Source: Sycobia sp. Sy_11 (Eukaryota; Arthropoda; Insecta; Hymenoptera; Epichrysomallidae). From it: a DNA stretch of 64,000 nucleotides. A program made the position numbers and the translations under genes. Below, piece after piece: positions 23,883-36,020 of the stretch. Under the pieces are notes generated by a model. It worked only from the letters and a program-made list of their open reading frames with translations, did not search any database and had not been told where the DNA came from. The stretch's first letter is position 1, and each line of letters starts with the position of its first letter. Location: contig JACCIC010000225.1 of the NCBI GenBank assembly GCA_018907035.1, forward strand, positions 124,001 to 188,000. Direction: 5' to 3'.

Positions 23883-24850
23883 TGTAACGCGAGAAATGCG
23901 TTACAACGCGTCTGTCGAAATTAGACAGCCGTTACATGAAAATTCGCAGATATCTACCGTATCGATATAAGTGGTGTCTTCGTTACTTAACCACATTACC
24001 CGCGAGTCATACCGAGCGGAGATGGGTGGGGGGGAGACATACTCTTCCCCGATACGCCGTTTCGGGAGGGCCACAGCCGGTGTCGGGTCTAGAGGAATTT
24101 TCCTCTCTCTTCCCTTTTGGAGCGCGAGCGAGCAATAGCTCTCTCTTCGAGCTATATTTCGACACAAGGTTGTCAAATAGTGGGGCCGCCAGAAGCCAGC
24201 AACGGCCAGCGAGCGATGAGGGTAACCTCAGTATCCCGTGCACGAGGACGACATCAAGTTCCGTGCGAGAGTCAAACTTGCGGACGGCAAATTCAGGTCG
24301 GGAATTGCCATCCCGAGACACCTGCCACGGCGTACGAGCCATCGCCGAGGAGTGAGTGTAAGTAAGGGGGTAAGTGCTCCATCTCAGTTCCGTTCTCGAG
24401 TCGCGATTTCATGAGATCGACAGGGAACCGCCCTGAGATCTCGAGTAGTTGAGTAAGTTGCACGTGAGCGATTTTGAGCGTTTGCGCCGCGTGCATAGAT
24501 TGTATCCACACCGCGTGGAATCCGCCACACTGGAGAGCCGGCCGAGGCGATCTACTTAGTGTGAAGCTCGTGATCAGGCACTGCCGCGTGACCGACGGAA
24601 ACAAAAAGCGAGCTGCTTACAGCTCGCGCTGAGAACCGTATCTCAGCTGGCGCTCAACAGAAAAACAACGCCGGTCCGCATGTATAATAAATTTATAATT
24701 AGGTAATAAACTTTATATTATTAGTACAGTACAGAAACGCCTAGATACGCATACCCTACCTTCCATAATTTCAGGAGGCTCCGCCTACGTCAAGGTAAGA
24801 TATTTTAATAATTAAAATAACCGACACAAATAGCGCGTTATAATATATAT
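23883..24850. mobile_element. GC-rich insertion, probable solo LTR
   Basis: Intron 3 is about 300 bp in A and C but 1.3 kb here. The extra block starts TGTAACGCGAGAAATGCG and ends near AATAGCGCGTTATA, inside AT repeat sequence on both sides. It is far more GC-rich than anything nearby and carries a polyadenylation-like AATAAA near 24688. Open frames of 82-139 residues on both strands reflect low stop frequency at high GC and show no domain. TG at the start, length near 960 bp and lack of coding favour a solo LTR. A precise target-site duplication cannot be read inside the AT repeat. Confidence 0.5.
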
Positions 24851-24921
24851 CACCTACATGATCTTCAGTTTGGTAATTTACTAATATTTAAGCTTATTTC
24901 AAAAACACAGATAATACTTAC

Positions 24922-25252
24922 AAAGGCTGGACCTACAGTAGCCAGACTTAATACACCAGTACTGGAAGTAAACGTATTAACGTACTCGCTTGACAGTCTA
25001 TCAACCAAAACCAGAAATTGAACGGCGGTCGAGCAATCGTTTGCTGGCAAAACATCTGATTCTATGACTTGCAGAATATCTCCTATATGATGGTCCTGTA
25101 TTTGATTTACTGTTGTAGATCCCCAACCAAGTAAGAAAACTCTATTAGTGGGATAGTCTGGGCTTGTTTGAAAATCAAACGGTCTGATGTTTTCATTGAA
25201 TATAAACGCCTGGTGTACTTTAAGTAGTCCTATATTAATAGTTCTGCCAAAG
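24922..25252 (-). pseudogene. Locus B exon 3 (open, Cys lost)
   Basis: 331 bp with no stop. It contains NIGLLKVHQAFIFNENIRPF, VFLLGWGSTT, DCSTAVQFLV and FTSSTGVL. One of the two conserved cysteines is Ser. The donor is intact; the acceptor changed from TTACAG to TTAGAG but keeps AG. Confidence 0.75.
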
Positions 25253-27977
25253 CTCTAAAGATAAAATATAGTTAACATATAAAACACTTTTAATATCTTA
25301 TAAATAAATATGTAAAATAATTATTAACAGTGACTCAGTAATATGTCCAAAAATGTTTTTTAATGAATTCATTATTATTTTTGATATCTAAATATATTAT
25401 GTTCAGAGTAGATGTTCCTAATGTTCAAAATTGCCTTTGTTCACAGATACTTATTTTGTATAATATTTATTGAATCTCAATCTATTTGTACTTAAATATT
25501 ATATAATGGATTAGGAGATTGATATCTAATATAATTGATAACTTTTTAAAGATTACGTATACGTGAATAAATGCATTATATATATTTATACAACGAGAGG
25601 AATTGCGAACATGAGGACTATTTTGGGAACTATTTATTTTTTAAAAATTATGAACAAAGAAAATTAAGAATAAGTAGACATAAGCACTTCAACACGAAAA
25701 AATTGACGTTCAAAAATACTATGTTTGACAATGTCAAATACAAAATAAGTTTTTAAGGGCTAATGTTGAATATTCGTCTTTATATATGTGCAATAAATTC
25801 AATAATAGCTAATTTTAATATCACAATATTTTATTTATACATAAATAAAATTTTCAAATTTAAATGAAATAATGAGTAACGGAGATAATAAACTAAATAT
25901 GATTTATATAGGTATATTTTTAGGTTTCAAATTATTAATGTTAAGAGGTATTAATTATATAATTACACTTCAAATTAATTAATTGAATGAGAAAAAAAAT
26001 TATAAAAATAAACTGCATTAAATTTTCATGTTTTCTGTCAAAGATTAAAAACAAGAATGAATTCAAAGTGTACTGATTCCCAGGTGTGTCAATAATGGAT
26101 GCAACCCGGGATGAGCTGCTGAAGTGCTGTCATAATGAGCGAGTGAAACAGATAGACTAATTCTAAGAGTGGAAGACCCTGAAGCTCAGCTACGACTTGT
26201 TAGCATTTGAGGAAGACAAATTCTAGTTAGATTGGACAAGAATAAAAGTTTTAATAAAAATTATAACAATTAATTAAATTAAAATTGTTAATGAATATAT
26301 TGTATCTTATTGTGACATGAAGATACAAGATCATTGTACTAGCTGCCATATTATCTAAAAGTCTAAGAGATGATTTTACTTCTGTAAAATTATTTTAGAG
26401 GGTGAGCGTAGAAGTCAAATGTAAACTAGCCTCATACAATGGGAAGATTTTAGTACGGTACTTACAGTAATAGTTTTATATCTCGTGATTTGATCAACAA
26501 TGAAGCAAATATTTATATTAAATTTGAACTTGAATGTAAATGTTTATGAGGGCAGAGAAATTATAACTGCAATTATAATGGTTTCAAATTATATGTCACT
26601 GCTTATAGGACAGTGACTGACCATACACGTTAAATTTATCGATAAATAATTAAATTGGAATCATATATAGACTTACAAGACAAGAGTTTTTTTAAGGAGT
26701 ATATGTAGACAGAAGGATATTGAAAATTAGTGTACTCATATTATTGTACGCTTTTATTTTACTAAGAATTCTAACGCTGTGAATAGAACCATTTCATTGC
26801 TAAAGTAAAATAAATGAATTCCTTTAAACTTGCATGATTCAAACGTAGAAAATACGAAAAATATGTTGTCTTAAGTTCCTAATCATGTCCTTCCGAATAT
26901 AATATAGATATACATTTTAAATTTCAGAGTAATCGGTAAAGTACTTGTCTGTTTAATGAGTACCAACAAACATGCTTTGTCTTTATAAATTAGTTTGAAG
27001 TATGATATGATGATATGGCATGATTATATATTGCTATGGTCTGATGATATGATCATTGAAAATCAGCCCTTTTGTTGAGATTGTCACTACATTCATATTA
27101 TGTAACTATCTTTTCAAATGCATAACTTTTCCGCTAACTTTCTCAGTTTTCATTATATTATTTTTAGACATTGTATAATAATGATTTTAAAAAATTTTTA
27201 ATCAGTGAAAGACATTTATATATTATTTTTGAGATATAAATATATTTCTATTCACAAATATAAATATTACTCTGATAGATAACGTACACTGATAAGGTGA
27301 AAATTGTAAAATATATGTACAAATCTTAGTAGGTAACCTTAGATCATGTTTAATACTGACATAAAGATACTTTTGTTTGTGCAAAAATGAGCAAATCTGA
27401 ATATATTTACAAACACCACTTTTCCAATACAACATAATTATGATCTCTTTGTAGCTAGATATTACTGAGTAAATTTAGTTCAATTACTATATATCTTTTG
27501 AACAATTATTTTTAATAATACTCTCAAATTTACAATTATCCAATCTAAAATACTGCATAATATCTCCCCTTAGACCACTCAGACTGTTTGTTTGTAAGTA
27601 CCGTCAGAGAATTGAGATTATAAAATCTAAAATATTAAAATTAATCTTTTAATATTACTTGAAATCGACTTATTCACATCCGCATTTCAAATATAGTAAA
27701 TGAGTTAATTTTGAAAATATCATTTGAGACAACTAAATTCCACTTAGTGATTGCTTAACACTAGTAGATGTTGTAAATAACGAACAATTAACTTAATTTA
27801 AAAAATTCGTTTTATATATTATCAAATAATACAATAATTATTTTTAACAGATTTGAGTATAATATTAGATTTTTTTATGGTCTCTGCTAAAAATTTTTAT
27901 CATTGTTTCGTAATGGTGATCATAATACTAATATTAAAATTTAAATAAACTTTTTACTTGAGTATGTTTAAACTTAC
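25253..27977 (-). other. Locus B introns 2 and 1 fused by the exon-2 deletion
   Basis: 25253-26675 aligns with intron 2 of A and C, including a 150-bp remnant (26050-26220) of the Jockey-like flank seen at 36500-36650. From about 26680 the sequence matches intron 1 of C from about 39805 onward. 26990-27977 is the conserved intron-1 block. No exon 2 lies anywhere in between. Confidence 0.7.
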
Positions 27978-28029
27978 AAGCGTTTCCAATGGCCAAAATA
28001 CTTAAAAATATAATGAGCTTTAAATTCAT
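27978..28029 (-). pseudogene. Locus B exon 1 (signal peptide)
   Basis: It encodes MNLKLIIFLSILAIGNA with an intact GTAAGT donor in phase 1. The exon itself is undamaged, but it can no longer splice to an exon 2. A TATA-like box and TTATC motifs precede it at 28065-28117. Confidence 0.7.
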
Positions 28030-28117
28030 TTTGACAATGATTACTAAATTAGATTTAGAACTTAATTTATAAGTTTATGAAACTGATTACAAATGTTCTA
28101 ATTATGATAAGACGATA

Positions 28118-28605
28118 AGGAGACGAAAAATGGATTCACTATGACCACCCAAATGTTATGGGGTAAGCCGGGCGTGTCTCTACTTCTATAGTCAACCCAA
28201 ACATTCATGGCAAGAAGCTAATGCTGTGCATTTGGTGGGATCAGCTTGGAGTAATATATTACGAACTACTCCAACACAATCAAACCGTCACCAGAGAACG
28301 TTACCAATAACAACTGATGCAATTGAGCTGAGCATTGAAGATTAAACGTTCAAAATATGCCAAAAGGCACGATAAAGTTTTTTTTCTGCATGAGTACGCT
28401 CGGCCACATGAAGCAAAAATCGTAAAGGAAAGTTAGAAGCACTGAATTGGAACATCTTACCCCACCCGCCATATTCACCAAACATTACTCCTTCAGAATA
28501 CCACCTATTCCTGTCGATGACTCATGGTCTGGCTGAGCAACACTTCACTTCTGACGAGGAATTGAAGAAATGACCTCAAAAGACGAGCAATTTTTTAGAC
28601 GAGCA
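28118..28605 (+). mobile_element. Mariner transposase fragment
   Basis: The reading includes DEKWIHYDHPN, KLMLCIWWDQLGVIYYELL, RHDKVFFLHEYARPHE (family HDNARPH, with the catalytic Asp changed to Glu) and a frameshifted PYSP-PF-YHLF region. It is closest in wording to the intact element at 50003-51288 but has stops and frameshifts and lacks the N-terminal third. Confidence 0.75.
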
Positions 28606-29944
28606 TCGACTAAGTAAGACAGGAAGCTGTGAATTTTTGGTACGGAGAAATTCAGAGCTGATTCTTTCTGGAGGATCTTGATGTATTGAAACGTGATAAA
28701 TCCGTATGTAAGCGAACATAATTAATTTATTGACAACCATTTATCGACGAGTTATCGAGAGGGGATCGAATTATAAGTATAGGGAATAATACAGTGAACT
28801 TCAGTTGAATTATTTTATAACCACGTCCTGTTACCACCGTATTTTTGAGTTTTTTCACCTTAATTTTTTTCAAACGTATAACGAATCGTTCGTGAATGAA
28901 CTGAGTCAAGTGCATTTTACAATCAGACTCTGGAAATCATCAAATCTGAGTATGATGGACTCTCCCAAGAACTGAATAGCGTAGGATATTAGTCCCTTTA
29001 TGCACAGGATGTGATGTTATTTTTACCTGCTTAACTATACCAACTATTCACCTTGAATTAGTTTGCAAGTAATTTAAACGTTGGCTCTGCTATATCTTTA
29101 AACAATGAAATGTAATAATATTTTATTTTCATAAATAATTTATTATTCATATTGTTTCTCATTAAGATATTTTAGTTTTGCTGATATACATCTTCTTGGA
29201 ACCAGCATTTCTTCAAAATGTAATATGCAAATATAATAATAAAAAAATTTAATGATTATTGATAAAAAAGCACTTTGATATACATAAATCAAATACTTTT
29301 ATATGAATAAATCGTAGCAGAATTATTTCTTATTAAAAACTAGTGATCGTATCTACTTTAATATTGTGCTTGAGTGCAGTATTGCAAAATTCTATATTAA
29401 TCGTTGATCTGAAATTATATTAGAATGAGAACATTAAATATTAAATAGATGGAATTCTGAGCTAGTGACACACACATACGCGCGCACACACACATATAGA
29501 CACATCACGCTATTCTTCACCCGAGTCCGATGAACATTTTCAGTTGTGGCTCTGGAATCGAGAGTTGACTTTCTTCTTCTTTCTTTAACTATTTATTGCT
29601 TTCCTGGATCATCTTTAACATTTATTTAAAGAATAAAAATCTAGGAGTGACTCTGAAAGGATAAGTTAGCCTTATATAATAAATGCAAATAGTAGATATA
29701 TGGTTTCTATTTCGCTATGAGAACTTGATGTTAATGTAAATTATCCAATAATCATAGAACCGCTATGATTGACACAAAGAACACTAGGCGCCATTTCCAT
29801 ATTTGAGAACTGCAAATGAAATTATGATTCACGAGTGATTAAAATACATTATTTATTCAAGAAAAATTTGAAGCTATATGTTGAATGCAAATATTTATTC
29901 ATGTTCGAGAGTAATTTCTGAATTCGTGTATTTCTGCAAATGAA
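28605..29944. repeat. 3' flank of locus C shared with 110-2560
   Basis: 28605-29090 matches 110-600, 29100-29420 matches 940-1260, and 29520-29840 matches 2220-2530. The BEL/Pao fossil is missing: the copy jumps near 29095. A CA/CG-rich microsatellite (29468-29500) replaces the AT tract of the A flank. No gene is seen. Confidence 0.6.
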
Positions 29945-30109
29945 TCATACATGCGCATAAGCTTGTATTTCACTATTAATCCAGCTGACAAAGTTAGAGA
30001 CACTAGTGTGTACACCCAATCCTGATTCTGCAAGTCCTTTGGAAATAATTCCAATGACACGCAATTCACCTCTTTCATTTACTTGCAACACTGGACCACC
30101 TTTGTCACC
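29945..30109 (-). pseudogene. Locus C exon 4 (GDKGGPV)
   Basis: 165 bp with intact acceptor TTTTATTCAG and TGA stop. Lys occupies the nucleophile position. The rest is nearly the same as A (VLQVNERGELRVIGIISKG, VHTSVSNFVSWINSE). Confidence 0.75.
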
Positions 30110-30392
30110 CTGAATAAAAATACAAGATAATCGTAATGAAGACAATTTTAGAAAAATCCATTTTATGTTTAAAACATGGGTATGATTAAAAGCTTGTAAA
30201 ATAGATCATTTAAAAAATTATGTTAAAAATGTTATTTTCTAATTAAGTTATTTTATATGAAAGTATTTTTTATCATATATACTTATCAAATTTTTAAGAA
30301 TTTTAAGATATTATCGTTAGTTTGATAATGTACTTTATTAATATTTATTAATAATTAAGCTTCATTAAAAAATGCAATTAGATAATACTTAC

Positions 30393-30722
30393 AAAAGCTG
30401 GACCTACAGCTCCCTGATTTAATACACCAGTACAGAAAGTAAATGTATTAATGTACTCGCTTGACAGTTTACCAAACAAAACCATGAATTGAACAGCTAC
30501 TGAGCAATCGTTTGCTGACAAAACATCTGATTCTATGACTTGCAAAATATTTCCTATATGATGGTCCTGTATTTGATTTACTGTTGTAGATCCCCAACCA
30601 AGTAAGAAAACTCTATTAGTGGGATAGTCTGGGCTTGTTTAAAAACAAACGGTCTGATGTTTTCATTGAATATAAACGCCTGGTGTACTTTAAGTAGTCC
30701 TATATTAACAGTTCTGCCAAAG
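30393..30722 (-). pseudogene. Locus C exon 3 with 1-bp deletion
   Basis: The sequence is closest to B exon 3, with the same HQAFIFNENIRPF and GWGSTTVNQIQDHHIG wording. One base is missing where B has a Phe-Asp-Phe-Gln codon run. The cysteines DCS and FCTG are encoded beyond the frameshift. Confidence 0.75.
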
Positions 30723-30824
30723 CTGTAAAGATAAAATATAGTTAATATATAAAACAGCCTTCAGATCTTAAAAATAAATATGTAAAATAATTATTAATAG
30801 GACTGACTCAGGGATAGTAATGTT

Positions 30825-30882
<58 letters not shown>

Positions 30883-31492
30883 CGAAAGAATTTTAAACAT
30901 TAAAACTGACTCTTCTGGGAATGATTTATATTTAAATAATTATCGACAAAGAAAATTAAGAATAAATAGACATGAAGCATTTTAGCATGAAAGCTTAATG
31001 TTCAAAAATACTAAACTTGATATTAGTCTAAATAGGCTAACGTTGAATATACATTTTTATACATGTACAATAAATTCAATAGTGAATTTGAGTAGCACGA
31101 TATTTTATGTACATATAAATAAAAGTTTTGATTTTAGATAAAATAATGAATAGCCGAGATAATGAAGAAGTTAACATTTATATTGCTTGATTCAGATATT
31201 TTTATGCTTGCATTAAATGATTATAATGGGCGCTCCCTGATAGCAGGCACTATGTGGAATCTAAGAGAGTGCTGAACTCGGTCCTTGGAGAGAAACTCGC
31301 ATGCGCTTGGAACAGTAGCAAAATAAAAAGACGCTCGCTCTCTCCACCGCTCGGACAGGTCTCTAGCTGGTTGAAGAATACGTGCTCTTCATTGTATAAC
31401 ACTGCATTCATCCTGTAGAACTCTACAACTATGCATTGGATAACGCATAAATAATATATTCAAATTTAGATGAAATAATAAGTAACAGATAT
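30723..31492. other. Locus C intron 2 with (AT)n tract and a local duplication
   Basis: An (AT)n tract at about 30828-30880 is followed by sequence aligned to A (3780-4180). The motif ATAAAT-TTTAGATAAAATAATGA at 31110-31150 recurs at 31447-31483, separated by an unrelated, GC-richer block (31225-31440) absent from A and B. No gene is seen. Confidence 0.5.
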
Positions 31493-34400
31493 TGTGGGGC
31501 CTGGAGTTCAGCTACCATATTTGTCCCCAGGGTTACGGATAGGGGAACGACCGCTCGCGGTCAGTCGCGAAATAAACACTCCTGAGAGTGACGAATAAGT
31601 GATCGTGGATGAGAACTTCAAGCAAAAATAATGATATTCGTTACACCCACTCATCATTCATACATTTACATATTTGTAAGTCTGTCGTGATATGACTGGG
31701 AAGTATATGGGAAACCCTATAATTGGATACTTTCCATGCATGGTGTAGATGGAGGCCCTATAAACGTCTAATTGCGAGGCGGATCATGAATCAGCGAGAG
31801 TATGATGATCTCTCAAGTATGATGTGACCAATTAGAGTGACGGTTGGATTTTGCGGATGCGGTGATGATTGGTTGATTGATGGGGTTATCTGTGAGGAAA
31901 TCACTTTATGCTTATGTGTGCTCGCTTCCTGGAGGGAACAGTAGTAAAATCAGATGGTACTCTTGGGCCGCCACAAATAGGGGGCCCGAACCCAGTCTAG
32001 CCAACATGGGAGGCTGATCCACGCAATGGTAGGACGACATCAGGCTCTGTTATTATTTTTTTCTGGCGGCGTCAAATCCCGCTTCTTGTAGTAGTACTGT
32101 ATGGTGTACATGGGATTCTGGTGCGAGTGGCGGGAGGGGCAGCTGAAACCACCGTAATGTAGGAGGGCTTGAATAACGGGGATTTTTAGGACGCTGAACT
32201 GTTATCTGCAACGAGTGATCCTCCTGATTATCACAAATATAACAGACTTAATATAAATTTATGTACATAAAAATGAAAAGTAGAAAAAATAAAATAGCAG
32301 GCTCTTGGTTGCCGCCTGTAACGGACTGAATAAAGTCAATGGAGCTTCTCAGTTCTCCTAGCATACCAGTAGGCAACCTGGCTAGTGGGCCAGAATCTGT
32401 AGCAGATAGGTAGTAGTATGAATGTATGTATGGATGGAAAAATAGGAGTGGATGTGAATAGATCGCTAGTAACTTGGGATGCTGCTGGAGGTAAATTGCG
32501 AGAGCAATTTTACATAATAAACAGAGTTCTAAGTAAAATGATATAAATGACTAGCATACAGGAAAATATTAGTCAAGTGATAAAAAACGGTCTGAGTGAA
32601 AAAGACAAGGGGCGGAGTAAATGTGAGGAGGCAACTCGTCAAAAACGGAAAAGAGACCGTCAGACCCCTACTCCGGAGTAGACGGCCGCAAAACAGCGGA
32701 CTACCCAGAGCGAAACATGGGCCGCAGTGGTCTCCAAACATAAAAGAACGAAAACGAACGAGACTACTCAACAAATAACAAACTTACGAAGCCTTGAATC
32801 TGATCGCCTTAACTTCAAAGCTAGGTGAGAATCGATCATGATCAAGCCGGCTGAGGGATAGACGTACGTGCACGTCGTACGAACAGTACATCAGAAGGTG
32901 GACCCTGAGTAGAGTAGGACTGAAGTAAAGACGATAAGAGAGACGAAGGACAGCGCGGTACTGTTAAAGCTGGACGGACGGTATATCTACAGGAATTCCT
33001 GGACCTGGACTGTGTCACGACCGACGAGGACATCGCAAGAATTGATTAATGAAACGGGACGAATCGCGGAGCGTCGTCCTGACGTCTACGACGTTAATAG
33101 TCGAGGACAGAGAATGGTGGTCTGCGAATTCGACGCAAACGAGGTTACTTGATCGAGAGTTATACAGATAGTCATCATCAGTACATTGCCTTCGAACTGA
33201 CAGACGCAGTGAAAAAGATGGAGGGGCGAGGCGCAAGACCTACCGGGTGGAATCCCAAGCGCTCAAACACGGACGAACTCGAAAGGCAGCTACAAAATGC
33301 AGAACCTCCGTCACGGGAGGTGTCGCAAGAGCTGACAAACTGGGACAGGATAGAGGCGTTACTGGTGACGACAACTGTTTTTCTCTAACGTCTATGCGAT
33401 GCCACCATACACAAGAAATGCAACATACGTAACAGATAACAGACATACTGGTGCACAGTGGATATTGCGAATCTCAGAAGCACCTGTTTCAAGCTGAGAC
33501 GAATACCTAACCGAGCTCATAGTTGAGATGAAGCGGGACCCTATTTTCGGAGTACAGTCTCGCCAGGCGACGGCTGAGATTTGCGATCAAGGATAACAAG
33601 AAACGATGTTGGACATAACTCAATAAGGAAGTGGACTGGGACCTCTGGAGAAACGGTTACAATAAAATTCTGAAGCACTGGGGAGGGGACGAGACCCGCC
33701 GGTATTACGATACACGGAAACGATGGAGTGGATAGTCGAGAGACTCTTTCCGAAGCATTCAGACAGAGCGGAAATAACGAACGAAACGACCGAGACAGAT
33801 ATTCCTCTCTTCACGTAGGAAGATGTCCACAAGGCTTCACATGCGTTGAAGTCTAACAAAGCTCCAGGTCCTGATGTCATACCTAGTGAGGTGCTTCGGG
33901 TGGCCGATTTACGCCGCCCGGATATCCTTTTGGAGTTGTACAACGGGTACATGGTGTGGAGAGACTTTTTAGCAGATTCTAGATGGAAGCTCAATTGGTT
34001 CTCATCAGTAAGACTAAAGAGGATACTGATTTGTACTGACTGAAGGGATCCTTCTTCGTATAGGCCTCTGCGTCTACTTAATACAGCAGCGAAGCTGTTG
34101 GAGCTCCTGCTAAGACGATGACTGATACAGCCAATGAAAAACGCCGGAGACCTATCCCAACAGCAACACGGATTTAGTTGCAAGTGAGGTGACGAACATC
34201 TTTCACTCGGCGAGCGGGTGCTGCTATGCGATAGGCCACTGGTTCTATTGGTGATCGATCCTGGACATCCAAGATGCCTTTAAGTCCTGGAAATCAATAG
34301 ATACCAAGATCGCGGCAGTCTACTATCAAAATTGACTCCTACCTCCTATTTATGATACGGAACTATCTATGGGATCGAAGACTGACGTACGAAACATTGG

Positions 34401-35701
34401 ACGAAAAAAAAGGAAACGCGTGACAACGGGGGCGACGCAGGGTTTCATCCTGGGCCCTGATTTTTAGAACGTACAGTACGACGGCTTACTAAGACTGAAT
34501 CAGATCATGAGACGGATGACGGAATAGATGGCACGCTACGGACTACAGCTCGCGCTGCAAAAGACCGAGCTATTGCTACTGATTCATAGACTATAGACTA
34601 TAGACTATTCGTATACTATACGGTGGTTCCAATGACGATAGGGACTGAAAGATTGGAGACCAACAGTGAAGTCCAGTATCTTGAGGTCACCTTGGACACA
34701 AAGTTAAGCTTCTGGCCTCACCTACGAAACGTGACGAATAAGGCAGCAGAAAAGTCCAAGGCTCTAAGTAGACTGTTATCCAACACGAATGGACCTAGAC
34801 AGAATGTACGTAGTCTGCTGATGAGCGTCACCCACTTAATCATGCTGTACGAGGCGGAGGTGTGGGCCGACGCAATGAACGTAAGAAAATGAGCGAAAGC
34901 CATAACAAGCGTACCATGGAGGGGCGCGTTAAGCACTACGTGGGCGTAATACTGTGTCAAAGAACGCTGTTTTTGTGGTCGCTGGGGTTATTCCCATCGA
35001 TCTGCTCGCGACTGAAGAATGGATAAAGACGATCGAGACATGGTAGAGCCAGTGGACGACGGATGAACGAGGACAATATGGTCGAAAAGACTAATACCCG
35101 AAATCGATCTGTGGAAGGAGAGGCAACACGGAGAGGTGAACTTCTACCTTAGCCATTTTCTGTCCGGACATAGATACTTTCATAAGTATCTCTGTAAGAT
35201 AAAGAGGATTACCTCTCCGGAATGCAAGTATTGTCGATGGGCTTGGAACGATGCGGAGCACACTTTCTTCATATGCGACCATTCGACCGAGTTACGACTA
35301 AAGCTCCAGACGAGCATACACGCGATAGCGCTAGAAAATGTGACGAGACATATGACGACGGACGCGGACAGCTGGTGGTTGATCGTAAAATACGTTACGT
35401 ATGTGCTTCGGAACAAAAGAGCAAATGTCTGGATGAATAAAAGACTGTGAAAAGTGAATGCAATTTCCAATACACATGAGATTCTAGGCTGATACGAATA
35501 ACCGTGAATGAACCACGCAAGGCCTTTCCGATTATGATATATTGTTTAGTGATTTGTGTTTAGTACGTAGTGACATGGGTTTTGTGTCGAGTCGCACATA
35601 ATACAGTGGCCGTTCTCCAGGATTCTTGTGCTGAATGGACATTGCAAATGCATAAGTAGCATTCACAGACTCTTTAAAAAAATATAAAACAAAAAAACGA
35701 A
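31493..35701 (+). mobile_element. R1-clade LINE, decayed, with 10-bp target-site duplication
   Basis: The element is flanked by TAACAGATAT on both sides (31483-31492 and 35702-35711). It starts TGTGGGGCCTGGAGTTCAG and ends in an A-rich tail. Plus-strand motifs in order: NKAPGPDVIPSEVLRVA (RT domain 1, 33855-33900), a GAxQGxxLGP-like remnant (about 34435-34460), VQYLEVTLDTKLSFWPH and SKALSRLLSNTNGPRQN (34670-34800), LYEAEVWADAMN, and a C-terminal C-x2-C-H-C cluster CKYCRW...AEHTFFICDH (35220-35290). Frames are broken by stops and frameshifts, so it is inactive. At about 4.2 kb it is shorter than complete R1 elements. It lies in intron 2 of locus C, antisense to it. Confidence 0.78.
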
Positions 35702-35970
35702 TAACAGATATAATGAAGGAAATATTACTTCCATTGGTTGAGTCAGATATTTTTAAGTTTCGAATAAATGATATTATTTGAATTAATTATAGAACTACGT
35801 TTCAAAATAGTGAACTAAATGGTAAAATCGGACATTATAAAAATTGACTGCAAAGAATGTTTATGTTTTCTGTCAAAAAATAGAAACAAGAATGATTTGA
35901 TTTTTCATGAAGAGTATTATGACAATTATACCCATATCATTAGGTGCCCGCACGCCTTCGGCACATAAAT

Positions 35971-36020
<50 letters not shown>

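Noticed and set aside
23901..24604. Several overlapping frames of 82-139 residues on both strands
   Set aside because: They sit in a GC-rich insertion where stops are rare. No domain is visible and the frames oppose each other on both strands.
33149..33446. Overlapping frames inside the R1-like LINE
   Set aside because: They oppose each other on both strands within a decayed retroelement and match no ORF1 motif I can defend.
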